Below the pieces are notes generated by a model. It was not told where the DNA came from, made no database searches, and was given only the letters and a program-made list of their open reading frames with translations. From Novosphingobium sp. TH158 (GTDB lineage: Bacteria; Pseudomonadota; Alphaproteobacteria; Sphingomonadales; Sphingomonadaceae): a stretch of DNA of 64,000 nucleotides. The position numbers and the translations under genes are program-made. Positions 45,006 through 53,965 of the stretch are shown one piece after another; position 1 is the stretch's first letter; the number at the start of each line of letters is the position of its first letter. The stretch is taken from contig NZ_PKRT01000001.1 in the NCBI RefSeq assembly GCF_002855555.1, positions 2,322,001-2,386,000 on the forward strand, in the 5' to 3' direction.

Positions 45006-47534
45006 ATGCCTCGTTCGGTTGGTGCGCTTCGTCTTGCGGTGAGCGCCATTGCCCTGGCCTGCGCGCCGCACACGGTCCTTGCCCAGGCAGCAGCTCCCAA
45101 TCCGTGGATGAGCCCGGAGATCATCGCCGAACAGTCGAAGGCGGCAGACGATGCCGCGCGCGAGGCAGTGGCCAACCGCCGGGCCAAGCTGCTGATCGCG
45201 GCGATGACCCTGCCGCAGAAGTTCCAGCAACTGACCGGCGCCAGGCCCGAAATCCTGCCCGAATTGCCCCACTGCCTGGGTGCGCGGCACGTCACGGGGA
45301 TCGCCAGCCTGAACATCCCCACGTTCCGCATCACCAACGGGCCGGTGGGCGTGGGCCAGAACGATTGCGTCGATGCCAGCATCGCCACCAAGCTGGCTGC
45401 CAACCCGGCGGCCATGGCGCCCGCCTATACCGACCCCAGTTCCGCCAAGGCGACGGCCCTGCCTTCGGCCATCGGCGTGGCCGCCTCGTTCGATCCGGCG
45501 GTGGCGGCGCGGTTCGGGGATGTCATTGCGACGGAAATGAACAATCTGGCGCTGCACGTTTTCGAGGCGCCGGGCGTGAACCTTGCCCGCCTGCCGATCC
45601 TGGGGCGCAATTTCGAATATTTCGGCGAGGATCCCTACCTCAGCGGCGTCATGGCGACGGCGGAGACGCAGGCGGTGCAGTCCAAGGGGCTGATCGCCAT
45701 GCTCAAGCATTATGTTGCCAACGAGCAGGAAACCAACCGCATGACGATCCAGGAAACGGTCGGGCGGCAGGCGCTGCGCGAACTGTACCTGTTGCCGTTC
45801 GAGATGGCGATCAAGGATGGCAAGGCGGCCTCGGTGATGTGCGCCTACAACTACGTCAACGGCCAGTCCTCATGCGAAAGCAAGGAACTGCTGACCGACG
45901 TGCTGCGCAAGGACTGGGGTTTCACCGGCTACGTCCAGTCGGATTTCTTCGCGATGAAGAGCACGGTTGCGACCATGACCAATGGCATGGATCACGAGAT
46001 GCCGATGCCGGTGCAGTGGTCCCCCGCAAAGCTGCAGGCTGCGCTCGACAAGGGCGAGCTAACGGTGGCGCAGATCGACCAGGCGCTGGAGCGCCGCTAC
46101 ACGCAGACCTTCAAGGCGGGCATCTTCGATCGCAAGCTGGTGCAGACGCCGATCGATTTCGCGGCCGGTGGCAAGGCCGCGCGCGAGATCGGCACGCGAT
46201 CGGCGGTGCTGTTGCAGAACAATGGCGCACTGCCGCTGCGCCATGACCTGAAAAAGCTGGTGCTGATCGGCAAGGCGAGCCGCGTCTATGCCCAGCAGGC
46301 TGTCGCCGGCGGCGCCGTGGTGGGCGAGCCGATGGGAGCGGGCGGCGGCAGTTCCGACGTGGTCCCGACCTATACGGTCACCCCGGTGGAAGGCCTGCGC
46401 AAGGCGCTGGCCGAACTCGGCAACGGCGCGGCCCAGGTCGAACTGATCCTTGTCGACGATGACAACCGCAACGCCACCATTGACGGCAAGGCGGCCGCCT
46501 TTGCCGATGTCCTCGCAAGGGCCGGATCGGCGGATGCCGTCGTGATGATGGCCGGCACCGTGTCCGAGGAAGGCGCTGACCGGGCAACCTTTACCGACGC
46601 CAATGGCAAGCAGCTGGCCGAACCGGCCAGTCGCGGCAGCGGGCTGGACTGGTACGCCCATCGCGGCAACATCATTGCCACGGCCAAGGGCCCGAACCCG
46701 GCGAAGGACAGCCGCACCGTGGCGATGATCGACGCGATCATGGCTGTGCGCTCAACCAGCGGACGATCCATGGCGGCCAAGTCGGTGCTGGTGCTCAAGG
46801 ACAACGCCGGGGTGGCCCTGCCGCGCTCGCTGGTGGGGACCAAGGCCCCGGCCATTCTGGAAACCTGGTTCCCCGGCCAGGAAGACGGCAACATCGTTGC
46901 CGACGTGCTGTTCGGCCGGGTCAATCCCTCGGGCAAGTTGCCGGTGACCGTGCCTTTCGAGGGCAGGGGGTTCCTCGATTCGGTTTCGGCCGCGCAGTTC
47001 CCCGGCGTGATCGGCCCGGACAAGAAGCAGGCGGTGACCTATAGCGAGGACCTTGCCATCGGTTATCGCTGGTATGACAGCAATGCAGGCGGCGGCTGTG
47101 CAGAGCGCGCGGGTCGCAACCCCTGCGTGGCCTTCCCGTTCGGTCACGGCCTGTCCTACACCCGCTTTGCCATGGGCAAGCCGCAGCTCGCCGCCGCGGG
47201 CAAGGGCTGGCAGGCCAGCGTCAAGGTGAAGAACACCGGCAAGCGGGCCGGGGCGGAAGTCGTGCAAGTCTATGTGACGTTGCCCGCCAGCGCCAATGCC
47301 CTTGGCGCAAAGCAACCGCCGCGCCGGCTGGTCGGCTTCCAGCGCCTGATGCTCGAACCGGGCGCCTCGGGCGAAGCGGTCATTGCCATCGATCCCGATG
47401 CCAGCAACCACCCGCTCAGCGTATGGAGCGAGAAGGAAAACAAGTGGGTGATGCCGAACGGCACCTACACCGTCTGGCTGGGCCGTTCGTCCTCGCCGCG
47501 TGACCTGGTGAGGGCGGGGGTGATCCGCCGCTGA
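45006..47534 (+). CDS. Exported GH3 beta-glycosidase
   Basis: 842 residues. Signal peptide MPRSVGALRLAVSAIALACA, cleaved before QAAAPN. The N-terminal GH3 barrel ends with GFTGYVQSDFFAMKST, in which the Asp of SDF is the nucleophile; the second domain (GVALPRSLVG; PAILETWFPGQEDGNIVADVLFG) and the C-terminal fibronectin type III-like domain (VKNTGKRAGAEVVQVYV) follow. Likely beta-glucosidase or beta-xylosidase acting in the periplasm. It sits upstream of a hexuronate locus, so it may process glucuronic-acid-containing glycans. The ribosome site GGGAG lies six bases before the ATG. Confidence 0.93.
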   Translation: MPRSVGALRLAVSAIALACAPHTVLAQAAAPNPWMSPEIIAEQSKAADDAAREAVANRRAKLLIAAMTLPQKFQQLTGARPEILPELPHCLGARHVTGIASLNIPTFRITNGPVGVGQNDCVDASIATKLAANPAAMAPAYTDPSSAKATALPSAIGVAASFDPAVAARFGDVIATEMNNLALHVFEAPGVNLARLPILGRNFEYFGEDPYLSGVMATAETQAVQSKGLIAMLKHYVANEQETNRMTIQETVGRQALRELYLLPFEMAIKDGKAASVMCAYNYVNGQSSCESKELLTDVLRKDWGFTGYVQSDFFAMKSTVATMTNGMDHEMPMPVQWSPAKLQAALDKGELTVAQIDQALERRYTQTFKAGIFDRKLVQTPIDFAAGGKAAREIGTRSAVLLQNNGALPLRHDLKKLVLIGKASRVYAQQAVAGGAVVGEPMGAGGGSSDVVPTYTVTPVEGLRKALAELGNGAAQVELILVDDDNRNATIDGKAAAFADVLARAGSADAVVMMAGTVSEEGADRATFTDANGKQLAEPASRGSGLDWYAHRGNIIATAKGPNPAKDSRTVAMIDAIMAVRSTSGRSMAAKSVLVLKDNAGVALPRSLVGTKAPAILETWFPGQEDGNIVADVLFGRVNPSGKLPVTVPFEGRGFLDSVSAAQFPGVIGPDKKQAVTYSEDLAIGYRWYDSNAGGGCAERAGRNPCVAFPFGHGLSYTRFAMGKPQLAAAGKGWQASVKVKNTGKRAGAEVVQVYVTLPASANALGAKQPPRRLVGFQRLMLEPGASGEAVIAIDPDASNHPLSVWSEKENKWVMPNGTYTVWLGRSSSPRDLVRAGVIRR

Positions 47535-47550
47535 TCGGGCCGGTCGCAGC

Positions 47551-48930
47551 CTAGGCGGCAAGGTGCCCGGCGATGCGGCTTCGCGCCGGCGCGTCGGGCT
47601 GCCATGCCGATGCCAGCACGCCCGCCGGCCCGAACAGCGCGTCGACCGCATCCGGCCCGGCTGCTGCCTCGGCCAGTCGCGCCGCAAGCGGATCGTCCAC
47701 TGGCCCGTTGGCGCCGCGCAGGTGGCGGATCCATGCCGCGATCCCGGCCAGGATCGCCGGGCACTCGCGCCCCTGCTGCTGGTTCGCCGCCAGCGTTTCC
47801 AGCCAGCGCTGCGGGATCTTCTGGCTGCCGTCCATGGCGATCTGGATCAGCCGGTGGTTGAGTGCCGGATTGGCAAAGCGCGCCAGCAGGGCATTGGCAT
47901 AGGCGCCAAGGTCCTGTCCGGGGGCGGCGACAATCGTGGGTGCGGCCTCCTCACGCATAAGCGCTTCGGCCAGCTTGCCGATCTGCGGGTCGGCCACGGC
48001 CTCGTGGACGTAGGTGTGGCCATGCGCCAGCCCGACATAGGCGAGCATCGAATGGGCGCCATTCAGCATCCGCAGCTTTGCTGTTTCGTAAGGGCGCACG
48101 TCGCTGACCAGTTCGGCACCGACCGATTCCCAGCGGGGCCTGCCGGCCACGAAGCGATCCTCGATCACCCACTGGCTGAACGGCTCGGTCATCACGGCGG
48201 CTTCGTCGCGCAGGCCATCGAGCGCTTCGGCCACCTGTTCGCGGTCATCGGCGGTGGTCGCGGGCACGATGCGATCGACCATGGTGGAGGGGCAGGAACA
48301 TTCCGCCTCGAACCATGGCAGCAGGGCGGGGTCGCGCGCCTGCAGGTATTGGCCCATCAGGCGGGCCAGTTGCCGGCCATTGTCCGCCAGGTTGTCGCAG
48401 CTCATCAGCGTCAGTCCGCCAAGGCCCGCATCGCGGCGGCGGCGCAGGCCATCGGCCAGGAAGCGATAGACGCTGTCCTCGCCCGCCAGCGCGGGATCGA
48501 GGCTGCCGTCGGCAGCACGGCAATAGCCCTTTTCGGTGATCGTGAAGCTGGCGATACGGGTGCCGGGCGCGGCGAGCGCGGCCACAACCTCCTCCGGTTC
48601 GTAGGGGGCGACCAGCACCTGCCTGACCGCGCCGACCACGCGGGTGTGCGCTCCTTCGCCCGAACGCTCGGTGACGGTGTAGAGCCCTTCCTGCGGGTTC
48701 ATCTGGTGCGCCACTTCGGCAGAGCGCAGCGATACGCCGATGATCGACCAGTCGCGGTCACCGGCCGCCATCGCGCGGTCGGTGTACCAGGCCTGATGCG
48801 CCCGGTGGAACGCGCCGATTCCGAAATGGACGATGCCAACGGCCTGCGCCGCGCGGTCATAGCCGCAGGTTTCGGCATCGGCGGGCGCGAAGGTGGCCAG
48901 CGTGAACGGATCGAGTCGCAGGTCGGTCAC
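47551..48930 (-). CDS. uxuB: D-mannonate oxidoreductase (fructuronate reductase)
   Basis: 459 residues, polyol-specific long-chain dehydrogenase/reductase family. It converts fructuronate to mannonate with NADH. The N-terminal Rossmann strand IVHFGIGAFHRAHQAWYTDR and the catalytic region KLRMLNGAHSMLAYVGLAHGHTYVHEA are clear. GTG at 48930 forms a GTGA overlap with the uxaC stop and gives a normal N-terminus; the frame is open upstream through uxaC. Third enzyme-coding gene of the hexuronate operon. Confidence 0.93.
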   Translation of the reverse strand: MTDLRLDPFTLATFAPADAETCGYDRAAQAVGIVHFGIGAFHRAHQAWYTDRAMAAGDRDWSIIGVSLRSAEVAHQMNPQEGLYTVTERSGEGAHTRVVGAVRQVLVAPYEPEEVVAALAAPGTRIASFTITEKGYCRAADGSLDPALAGEDSVYRFLADGLRRRRDAGLGGLTLMSCDNLADNGRQLARLMGQYLQARDPALLPWFEAECSCPSTMVDRIVPATTADDREQVAEALDGLRDEAAVMTEPFSQWVIEDRFVAGRPRWESVGAELVSDVRPYETAKLRMLNGAHSMLAYVGLAHGHTYVHEAVADPQIGKLAEALMREEAAPTIVAAPGQDLGAYANALLARFANPALNHRLIQIAMDGSQKIPQRWLETLAANQQQGRECPAILAGIAAWIRHLRGANGPVDDPLAARLAEAAAGPDAVDALFGPAGVLASAWQPDAPARSRIAGHLAA

Positions 48931-50327
48931 AGGCGGTAGGCCTGCTTGACCAGGTTGTAGGTCAGGTCGCGGGCCAGTTCGGCAGCTTCCCAATCCTCGA
49001 TGCGGTGTTCCATCACCAGTTCGGCAAGGAAGCCGCAGTCGATCCGGCGGGCAACGTCGTGCCGGGCCGGGATCGAGAGGAAGGCGCGGGTATCGTCGTT
49101 GAAGCCGACGGTGTTGTAGAACCCGGCCGTCTCGGTCGTCGCGCGGCGGAACCGGCGCATGCCTTCGGGGCTGTCGTGGAACCACCAGGCCGGCCCCAGC
49201 TTGAGGCAGGGATAGTGCCCGGCCAGGGGCGCCAGTTCGCGCGCATAGGTGCTCTCATCCAGCGTGAAGAGGATGATCGACAGGCGCGGATCGTTGCCGA
49301 AGCGGTCAAGCAGCGGCTTGAGCGCCTGGACATATTCGGTGCGGCTGGGAAGATCGGCGCCCTTGTCGCGGCCGAAGCGCGCAAACACCCGCGCGTTGTG
49401 GTTGCGGAAGGCGCCCGGGTGGATCTGCATGACCAGGCCATCGTCCACGCTCATCGCGGCCATCTCGGTCAGCATCTGGGCGCGGAAAAGCTCAGCCTCT
49501 GCGGCGGTAAAGTCACCCGCGCTGACCTTGCGGAACAGCGCCTCGGCGGCCAGCGCGTCAAGATCGGCGGTCTGCGCCGTGGGATGGCCGTGATCGGTGC
49601 TGGTCGCCCCCATCGCGGCGAAGAAGGCGCGGCGCTGGCGATGCGCGGCCAGATAGCCCGACCACGAAAGGCAGTCCTCGCCGGTCATTTCGGACAGGCG
49701 GTGCAGGTTGTCACGAAACCCTTCGAACTCGGGGTCGATGACTGGATCGGGGCGGTAGGCGGTGATGACCTTGCCCTGCCAGCCGCTTCTGCGGATCGCC
49801 GCATGGTGTTCCAGCGTGTCGAGCGGGCTTTCGGTTGTCGCGATCACTTCGATGTTGAAGCGTTCGAACAGCGCGCGCGGGCGGAATGCATCGCTGGCAA
49901 GGCTGTCGGTGATCGTGTCGAAATAGAGGTCGGCGGTTTCCGCCTCGAGCCGCACCTCGATGCCGAAAGCCTCGGCAAAGACCCAGTCCAGCCACATCCG
50001 CGAAGGCGTGCCGCGGAACAGGTGGTAGTTCCGGGCGAACAGTCGCCAGGCCGCGCGCGGATCGGCTTCCGGGTTGCAGACCCCAAGATCCTCCATGGCC
50101 ACGCCCTGCGAATAGAGCATGCGGAACACGTAGTGATCGGGCACCAGCAGTAGTTCGGTGGCATTGCCGAAAGTGGCATCGCTTGCCCACCATTGCGGAT
50201 CGGTATGCCCGTGCGGGCTGACGATCGGCAGCCCGGCCACCTCGGCATAGAGCGCGCGGGCCAGATCGCGCGTGGCGGGATCGGCGGGGAACAGGCGGTC
50301 GGGATGGAGGTGCAGCGGTCGGCTCAT
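48927..50327 (-). CDS. uxaC: Glucuronate isomerase UxaC
   Basis: Interconverts D-glucuronate with D-fructuronate (and galacturonate with tagaturonate). 466 residues, usual length. Typical start LHPDRLFPADPATRDLARALYAEVAGLPIVSPHGHTDPQWW, with the metal-binding HGH motif; TTESPLDTLEHHAAIRRS and KLGPAWWFHDSPEGMRRFR, and GFNDDTRAFLSIPARHDVARR near the C-terminus. The ATG overlaps the regulator gene stop (ATGA). Forms an operon with uxuB. Confidence 0.96.
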   Translation of the reverse strand: MSRPLHLHPDRLFPADPATRDLARALYAEVAGLPIVSPHGHTDPQWWASDATFGNATELLLVPDHYVFRMLYSQGVAMEDLGVCNPEADPRAAWRLFARNYHLFRGTPSRMWLDWVFAEAFGIEVRLEAETADLYFDTITDSLASDAFRPRALFERFNIEVIATTESPLDTLEHHAAIRRSGWQGKVITAYRPDPVIDPEFEGFRDNLHRLSEMTGEDCLSWSGYLAAHRQRRAFFAAMGATSTDHGHPTAQTADLDALAAEALFRKVSAGDFTAAEAELFRAQMLTEMAAMSVDDGLVMQIHPGAFRNHNARVFARFGRDKGADLPSRTEYVQALKPLLDRFGNDPRLSIILFTLDESTYARELAPLAGHYPCLKLGPAWWFHDSPEGMRRFRRATTETAGFYNTVGFNDDTRAFLSIPARHDVARRIDCGFLAELVMEHRIEDWEAAELARDLTYNLVKQAYRL

Positions 50328-51076
50328 GCAGTGGCTCTGGAATATCTTTCCCGCTTGGCCTGGGCGGCCTTGCGTGCTTCTTCGATCTGGCGTTCTTCGG
50401 TGGTGAACAGCAGGCTGTCGATCACCTGGGTGAGATGGTGGCGCATGGCGGCACGCGCCCCGGCCGGGTCATGCTGACGCAGCGCGGTGAGGATGGCCGA
50501 GTGCTCCTCGACCACCGGCTTGACGTTGGCGGTACGCGCCTTGGCATGGAGCAAGGCCGCTTCGGGCGAGGCCTGGCGCAGGTCCCACAAGTGCTCGACC
50601 GCGTTGTAGATTGCCGAATTGCGGGTGGCGCGGGCAATGGCCAGGTGGAAGGCGCGGTCGGCCCGGTCGGTGCCGGCGGGATCGTTGTTTTCGCGCGCGA
50701 TTTCCTCGACCAGAGCGGCGATCGCTTCCAGTTCCTCGTCGGCGATCTGCGTGGCGGCGAGCGCTGCGGCCTCGCTTTCAAACAGCAGGCGCGCCTCGGT
50801 CAGTTCGAAGGCGGTGATGTTGAAGCCGGGCAGGTTGTCCTTGCCGGGGAGCCGGACGACGTAGGCGCCCGATCCGATCCGCACTTCCACCAGCCCCTGC
50901 ACTTCCAGCGCAATGATCGCCTCGCGCACCGTGGGGCGGCTGACGTTGTGGATCGCGGCCAGTTCGCGTTCGGCCGGCAGGCGGCTGCCCACGGGCCATT
51001 TGCCCGAGGCGATTTCCTCCAGCAGCACGCGTGCGAGTTCCTGATAGAGACGGTCATGTCCCGGCTTGTCGCTCAT
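50324..51076 (-). CDS. GntR (FadR-subfamily) transcriptional regulator of hexuronate catabolism
   Basis: 250 residues. N-terminal winged helix-turn-helix RLPAERELAAIHNVSRPTVREAIIALEVQGLVEVRIGSGAYV and a C-terminal FCD ligand-binding domain with FHLAIARATRNSAIY and EEHSAILTALRQHDPAGARAAMRHHL. Likely the UxuR/ExuR-type repressor for the operon it opens and for the divergent manD; ligand probably a hexuronate or a pathway intermediate. ATG 51076 follows AAGGA by about seven bases, so it is preferred over ATG 51100. Confidence 0.9.
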   Translation of the reverse strand: MSDKPGHDRLYQELARVLLEEIASGKWPVGSRLPAERELAAIHNVSRPTVREAIIALEVQGLVEVRIGSGAYVVRLPGKDNLPGFNITAFELTEARLLFESEAAALAATQIADEELEAIAALVEEIARENNDPAGTDRADRAFHLAIARATRNSAIYNAVEHLWDLRQASPEAALLHAKARTANVKPVVEEHSAILTALRQHDPAGARAAMRHHLTQVIDSLLFTTEERQIEEARKAAQAKRERYSRATA

Positions 51077-51104
51077 AGGCTGTTCCTTTGGCCTTACCAA
51101 TTCC

Positions 51105-51132
51105 CTTGACGGGCCAGACTGATCTGGTCAAG
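51105..51132. promoter_or_regulatory. Operator candidate for the hexuronate regulator
   Basis: A palindrome in the 100-bp divergent promoter region: CTTGAC (51105-51110) with GTCAAG (51127-51132), enclosing CCAGA-CTGA-TCTGG (51114-51127), all perfect arms. Placed symmetrically between the regulator gene and manD, which fits a GntR-type operator. Consensus not checked against related genomes. Confidence 0.55.
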
Positions 51133-51176
51133 ACGAGGCTGTAACCGACAAACAATTTCCTGAACAGGCACAGCCC

Positions 51177-52385
51177 ATGAAAATCACTTCCGCCCGCGTC
51201 ATCGTCACTTGCCCGGGCCGCAACTTCGTCACGCTCAAGATCGAGACCGACCAGGGCGTCTATGGCATCGGCGACGGCACGTTGAACGGGCGCGAGCTTT
51301 CGGTGGTGTCCTACCTGCAGGATCACGTGGTGCCCTGCCTGATCGGCATGGACCCCCGCCGGATCGAGGATATCTGGCAGTACCTTTACAAGGGTGCCTA
51401 CTGGCGGCGCGGCCCGGTGACGATGCGCGCCATCGCCGCGGTGGACATGGCGCTGTGGGACATCAAGGCCAAGATGGCGGGGATGCCGCTCTACCAGCTG
51501 CTCGGCGGGCGCAGCCGCGATGGCGTGATGGTCTATGGCCACGCCAATGGCTCTGACATTGCCGAGACGGTCGATGCCGTGGGCCACTATATCGACATGG
51601 GCTACAAGGCGATCCGCGCGCAGACCGGTGTTCCGGGCATCAAGGATGCCTACGGTGTCGGGCGCGGCAAGCTTTACTACGAACCTGCCGACGCCAGCCT
51701 GCCCTCGGTGACCGGCTGGGATACGCGCAAGGCGCTGAACTATGTGCCCAAGCTGTTCGAGAAGCTGCGCGAAACCTATGGCTTCGATCACCACCTGCTG
51801 CACGATGGCCATCACCGCTATACCCCGCAGGAAGCGGCGAACCTGGGCAAGATGCTTGAGCCCTACCAGCTGTTCTGGCTGGAAGACTGCACGCCTGCGG
51901 AAAACCAGGAAGCGTTCAAGCTGGTGCGCCAGCACACGGTTACGCCGCTGGCGGTGGGCGAAATCTTCAACACCATCTGGGATGCCAAGGACCTGATCCA
52001 GAACCAGCTGATCGACTATATCCGCTGCACGGTCGTGGGCGCGGGCGGCATCACGCACCTTCGCCGGATTGCCGATCTTGCGGCCATGTACCAGATCCGC
52101 ACCGGCTGCCACGGCGCGACCGACCTTTCGCCCGTCACCATGGGCTGCGCGCTGCACTTCGATACCTGGGTGCCCAATTTCGGCATCCAGGAATACATGC
52201 GCCACACCGAGGAAACCGACGCGGTGTTCCCGCATGACTATCACTTCGAGGCGGGCGAGCTGTTCTGCGGCGAGAACCCCGGCCACGGTGTCGACATCGA
52301 CGAGAAGCTGGCTGCGAAGTATCCCTACAAGCCCGCCTACCTGCCGGTCGCCCGGCTGGAAGACGGGACAATGTGGAGCTGGTGA
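51177..52385 (+). CDS. manD: D-mannonate dehydratase (enolase superfamily)
   Basis: Dehydrates D-mannonate to 2-keto-3-deoxygluconate. 402 residues, the length of the characterised N. aromaticivorans ManD, and with very close sequence agreement. Catalytic Tyr159 (GIKDAYG) and His212 (HDGHHRY) and Mg2+ ligands Asp210, Glu236 (FWLEDCTP) and Glu262 (VGEIFN) fall at the same numbers. High-efficiency members with these residues are true mannonate dehydratases. Divergent from the regulator-uxaC-uxuB operon, so it completes the glucuronate route. Confidence 0.97.
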   Translation: MKITSARVIVTCPGRNFVTLKIETDQGVYGIGDGTLNGRELSVVSYLQDHVVPCLIGMDPRRIEDIWQYLYKGAYWRRGPVTMRAIAAVDMALWDIKAKMAGMPLYQLLGGRSRDGVMVYGHANGSDIAETVDAVGHYIDMGYKAIRAQTGVPGIKDAYGVGRGKLYYEPADASLPSVTGWDTRKALNYVPKLFEKLRETYGFDHHLLHDGHHRYTPQEAANLGKMLEPYQLFWLEDCTPAENQEAFKLVRQHTVTPLAVGEIFNTIWDAKDLIQNQLIDYIRCTVVGAGGITHLRRIADLAAMYQIRTGCHGATDLSPVTMGCALHFDTWVPNFGIQEYMRHTEETDAVFPHDYHFEAGELFCGENPGHGVDIDEKLAAKYPYKPAYLPVARLEDGTMWSW

Positions 52386-52435
52386 ACGAACGATCCGGGC
52401 TTGCATGAGGCGCGCCGCGCGGCCAATCAGCCGCC

Positions 52436-52888
52436 ATGCGCGTTGCCCTGTTCGAGCCCGAGATTGCCGGAAATGTCGGAGCCGTCCTGCGGCTCGGTGC
52501 CTGCCTTGGCGTTGCTGTAGACCTGATCGAGCCCATGGGCTTTGCCTGGGACGATCGCCGTGTGCGCCGCACGGCGATGGACTACATCGATCACGTCTCG
52601 GTCACGCGGCACTCGGGCTTTGCCGAATTCCGCGCGATGATCGGGGAAAGCCGCCTGTTGCTGTTCACCACCCGGGGCAGTGAAGCGGTCTATGATTTCG
52701 CCTTCCGGCCTGATGACGTGCTGCTGTTCGGCAAGGAGAGCGCCGGGGTTCCCGCCACGGTCGCAGAGGTCTGCGATGCGCGCCTGCGCATCCCGATCCG
52801 CCCGCAGGTCCGCTCGATGAACCTCGCCTCGTCAGCCGCGCTCGCGCTGGGCGAAGCGCTGCGCCAGACAGGTGCCTTGCCGGGTTAG
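52436..52888 (+). CDS. trmL: tRNA (cytidine(34)-2'-O)-methyltransferase TrmL
   Basis: 150 residues of the SPOUT class with a C-terminal trefoil knot: LFEPEIAGNVGAVLRLGACLG at the start, VLLFGKESAGVPATV, IPIRPQVRSMNLASSAALALGE at the end. Methylates the wobble position of some leucine tRNAs. Close to family length. Confidence 0.94.
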   Translation: MRVALFEPEIAGNVGAVLRLGACLGVAVDLIEPMGFAWDDRRVRRTAMDYIDHVSVTRHSGFAEFRAMIGESRLLLFTTRGSEAVYDFAFRPDDVLLFGKESAGVPATVAEVCDARLRIPIRPQVRSMNLASSAALALGEALRQTGALPG

Positions 52889-52912
52889 ATCGCGCATGGT
52901 CCGTGCCCCCAA

Positions 52913-52930
52913 CCTGTCCGTCCGGACAGG
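52913..52930. promoter_or_regulatory. Perfect 18-bp palindrome before tetR
   Basis: CCTGTCCG and CGGACAGG flank TC, an exact palindrome 48 bases upstream of the TetR gene start. A likely autoregulatory operator for that TetR. It has no T tract, so a trmL terminator is less likely. Confidence 0.5.
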
Positions 52931-52977
52931 CCACTTTGGCACGATTTGGCCTTGCCCCTTTGCGACACATTGCGCAA

Positions 52978-53601
52978 ATGCAGACCATGACAGCAAAGAC
53001 GCCAGTCCTGCGCGCGCCCAAGAGCGATGAGCCTGCCGCAACCGCGCCGGCATCGGCCCTGTCGCGCGATGCGCGTGCTGTGCGATCCGGCCTGGCGCTG
53101 CGCGAGGCGCTGCTCGCGCTGCTGGAACGCAAGCCGTTCGACCAGATCACCGTGCGCGATATCTGCGCCGAGGCCGGGGTCCACTACGCCACCTTTTTCC
53201 GCCATCACCCGACCAAGGAAGCGCTGCTCGATACCATCGCGCGCGACCAGATCTCGCGGTTGAGCGACCTTGCCATGGCGATCCGCGGGGCGGACGATTA
53301 CCAGGCCGGCTTCCATGCCATGTGCGCCTATGTCGACGATCACCGCGACTTGTGGTCCACCCTGCTGAACGGCGGCGCGGGCGCCGCCATGCGCGAGGAA
53401 TGGGTCCGCGTGGCAACCGAAGTGGCAAAGAACGAGACCTCGGTGAACGACTGGCTGCCGGTGGAGCTTGGCACCGTCTGCACGTCGACGGTGATCGCCG
53501 AAACGCTCGCCTGGTGGGTGGCGCAGCCGCGGGGCAAGATCTCGGTGGACGAGATTGCCAAGATCCTGAACCGCATGCTGACGGCGATCATCGCCCCCTG
53601 A
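52978..53601 (+). CDS. TetR/AcrR family transcriptional regulator
   Basis: 207 residues. N-terminal helix-turn-helix ITVRDICAEAGVHYATFFRHHPTKEALL; the remaining about 140 residues form the variable ligand-binding part. Its gene converges with the ferredoxin gene of the oxidative cluster. Regulates itself and possibly the cluster through a palindrome at 52913-52930; the shared motif at 55262 and 60181 could be a second target. ATG 52987 is an equally possible start, with no clear ribosome site for either. Confidence 0.87.
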   Translation: MQTMTAKTPVLRAPKSDEPAATAPASALSRDARAVRSGLALREALLALLERKPFDQITVRDICAEAGVHYATFFRHHPTKEALLDTIARDQISRLSDLAMAIRGADDYQAGFHAMCAYVDDHRDLWSTLLNGGAGAAMREEWVRVATEVAKNETSVNDWLPVELGTVCTSTVIAETLAWWVAQPRGKISVDEIAKILNRMLTAIIAP

Positions 53602-53622
53602 AGCGGGGCCGGGGTTCGCGGT

Positions 53623-53946
53623 TCAGTAGTGCTGGCTCTCCGGCAGGTTCAGCACCATGCCTTCCATCGCCTCGATCACCTTGGTCTGGCAGGCAAGACG
53701 CACGCCATCGGTCGTGTCCTCGGAAAATTCGATCATTTCCTGCTCGTTGCCTTTCGGTTCGGCAAAGCAGTGCCGCCATTGTGCAGGAACATAGATGCGG
53801 CAGGTGCCGCAGGCGCAATTCCCGCCGCAATCCGCTGAAATGCCCGGCACGTTGCCATAGGTCGCGGCCTTCATCAGCGAGAGGCCGGGTTCTGCCTCGA
53901 CCTCGGTCTGCGATCCGTCATGCTCGACGAAAGTGATCTTCACCAT
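53623..53946 (-). CDS. [2Fe-2S] ferredoxin (adrenodoxin/putidaredoxin type)
   Basis: 107 residues. Cluster ligands Cys40, Cys46, Cys49 (DCGGNCACGTC) and Cys86 (LACQT). The spacing is that of vertebrate- or putidaredoxin-type ferredoxins that serve class I P450s. It follows the P450 gene with a 19-base gap, so it is probably the electron donor. No reductase gene is in the window; it must be supplied elsewhere. Confidence 0.94.
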   Translation of the reverse strand: MVKITFVEHDGSQTEVEAEPGLSLMKAATYGNVPGISADCGGNCACGTCRIYVPAQWRHCFAEPKGNEQEMIEFSEDTTDGVRLACQTKVIEAMEGMVLNLPESQHY

Positions 53947-53965
53947 TGAAACGGTCCTTTCGCGA

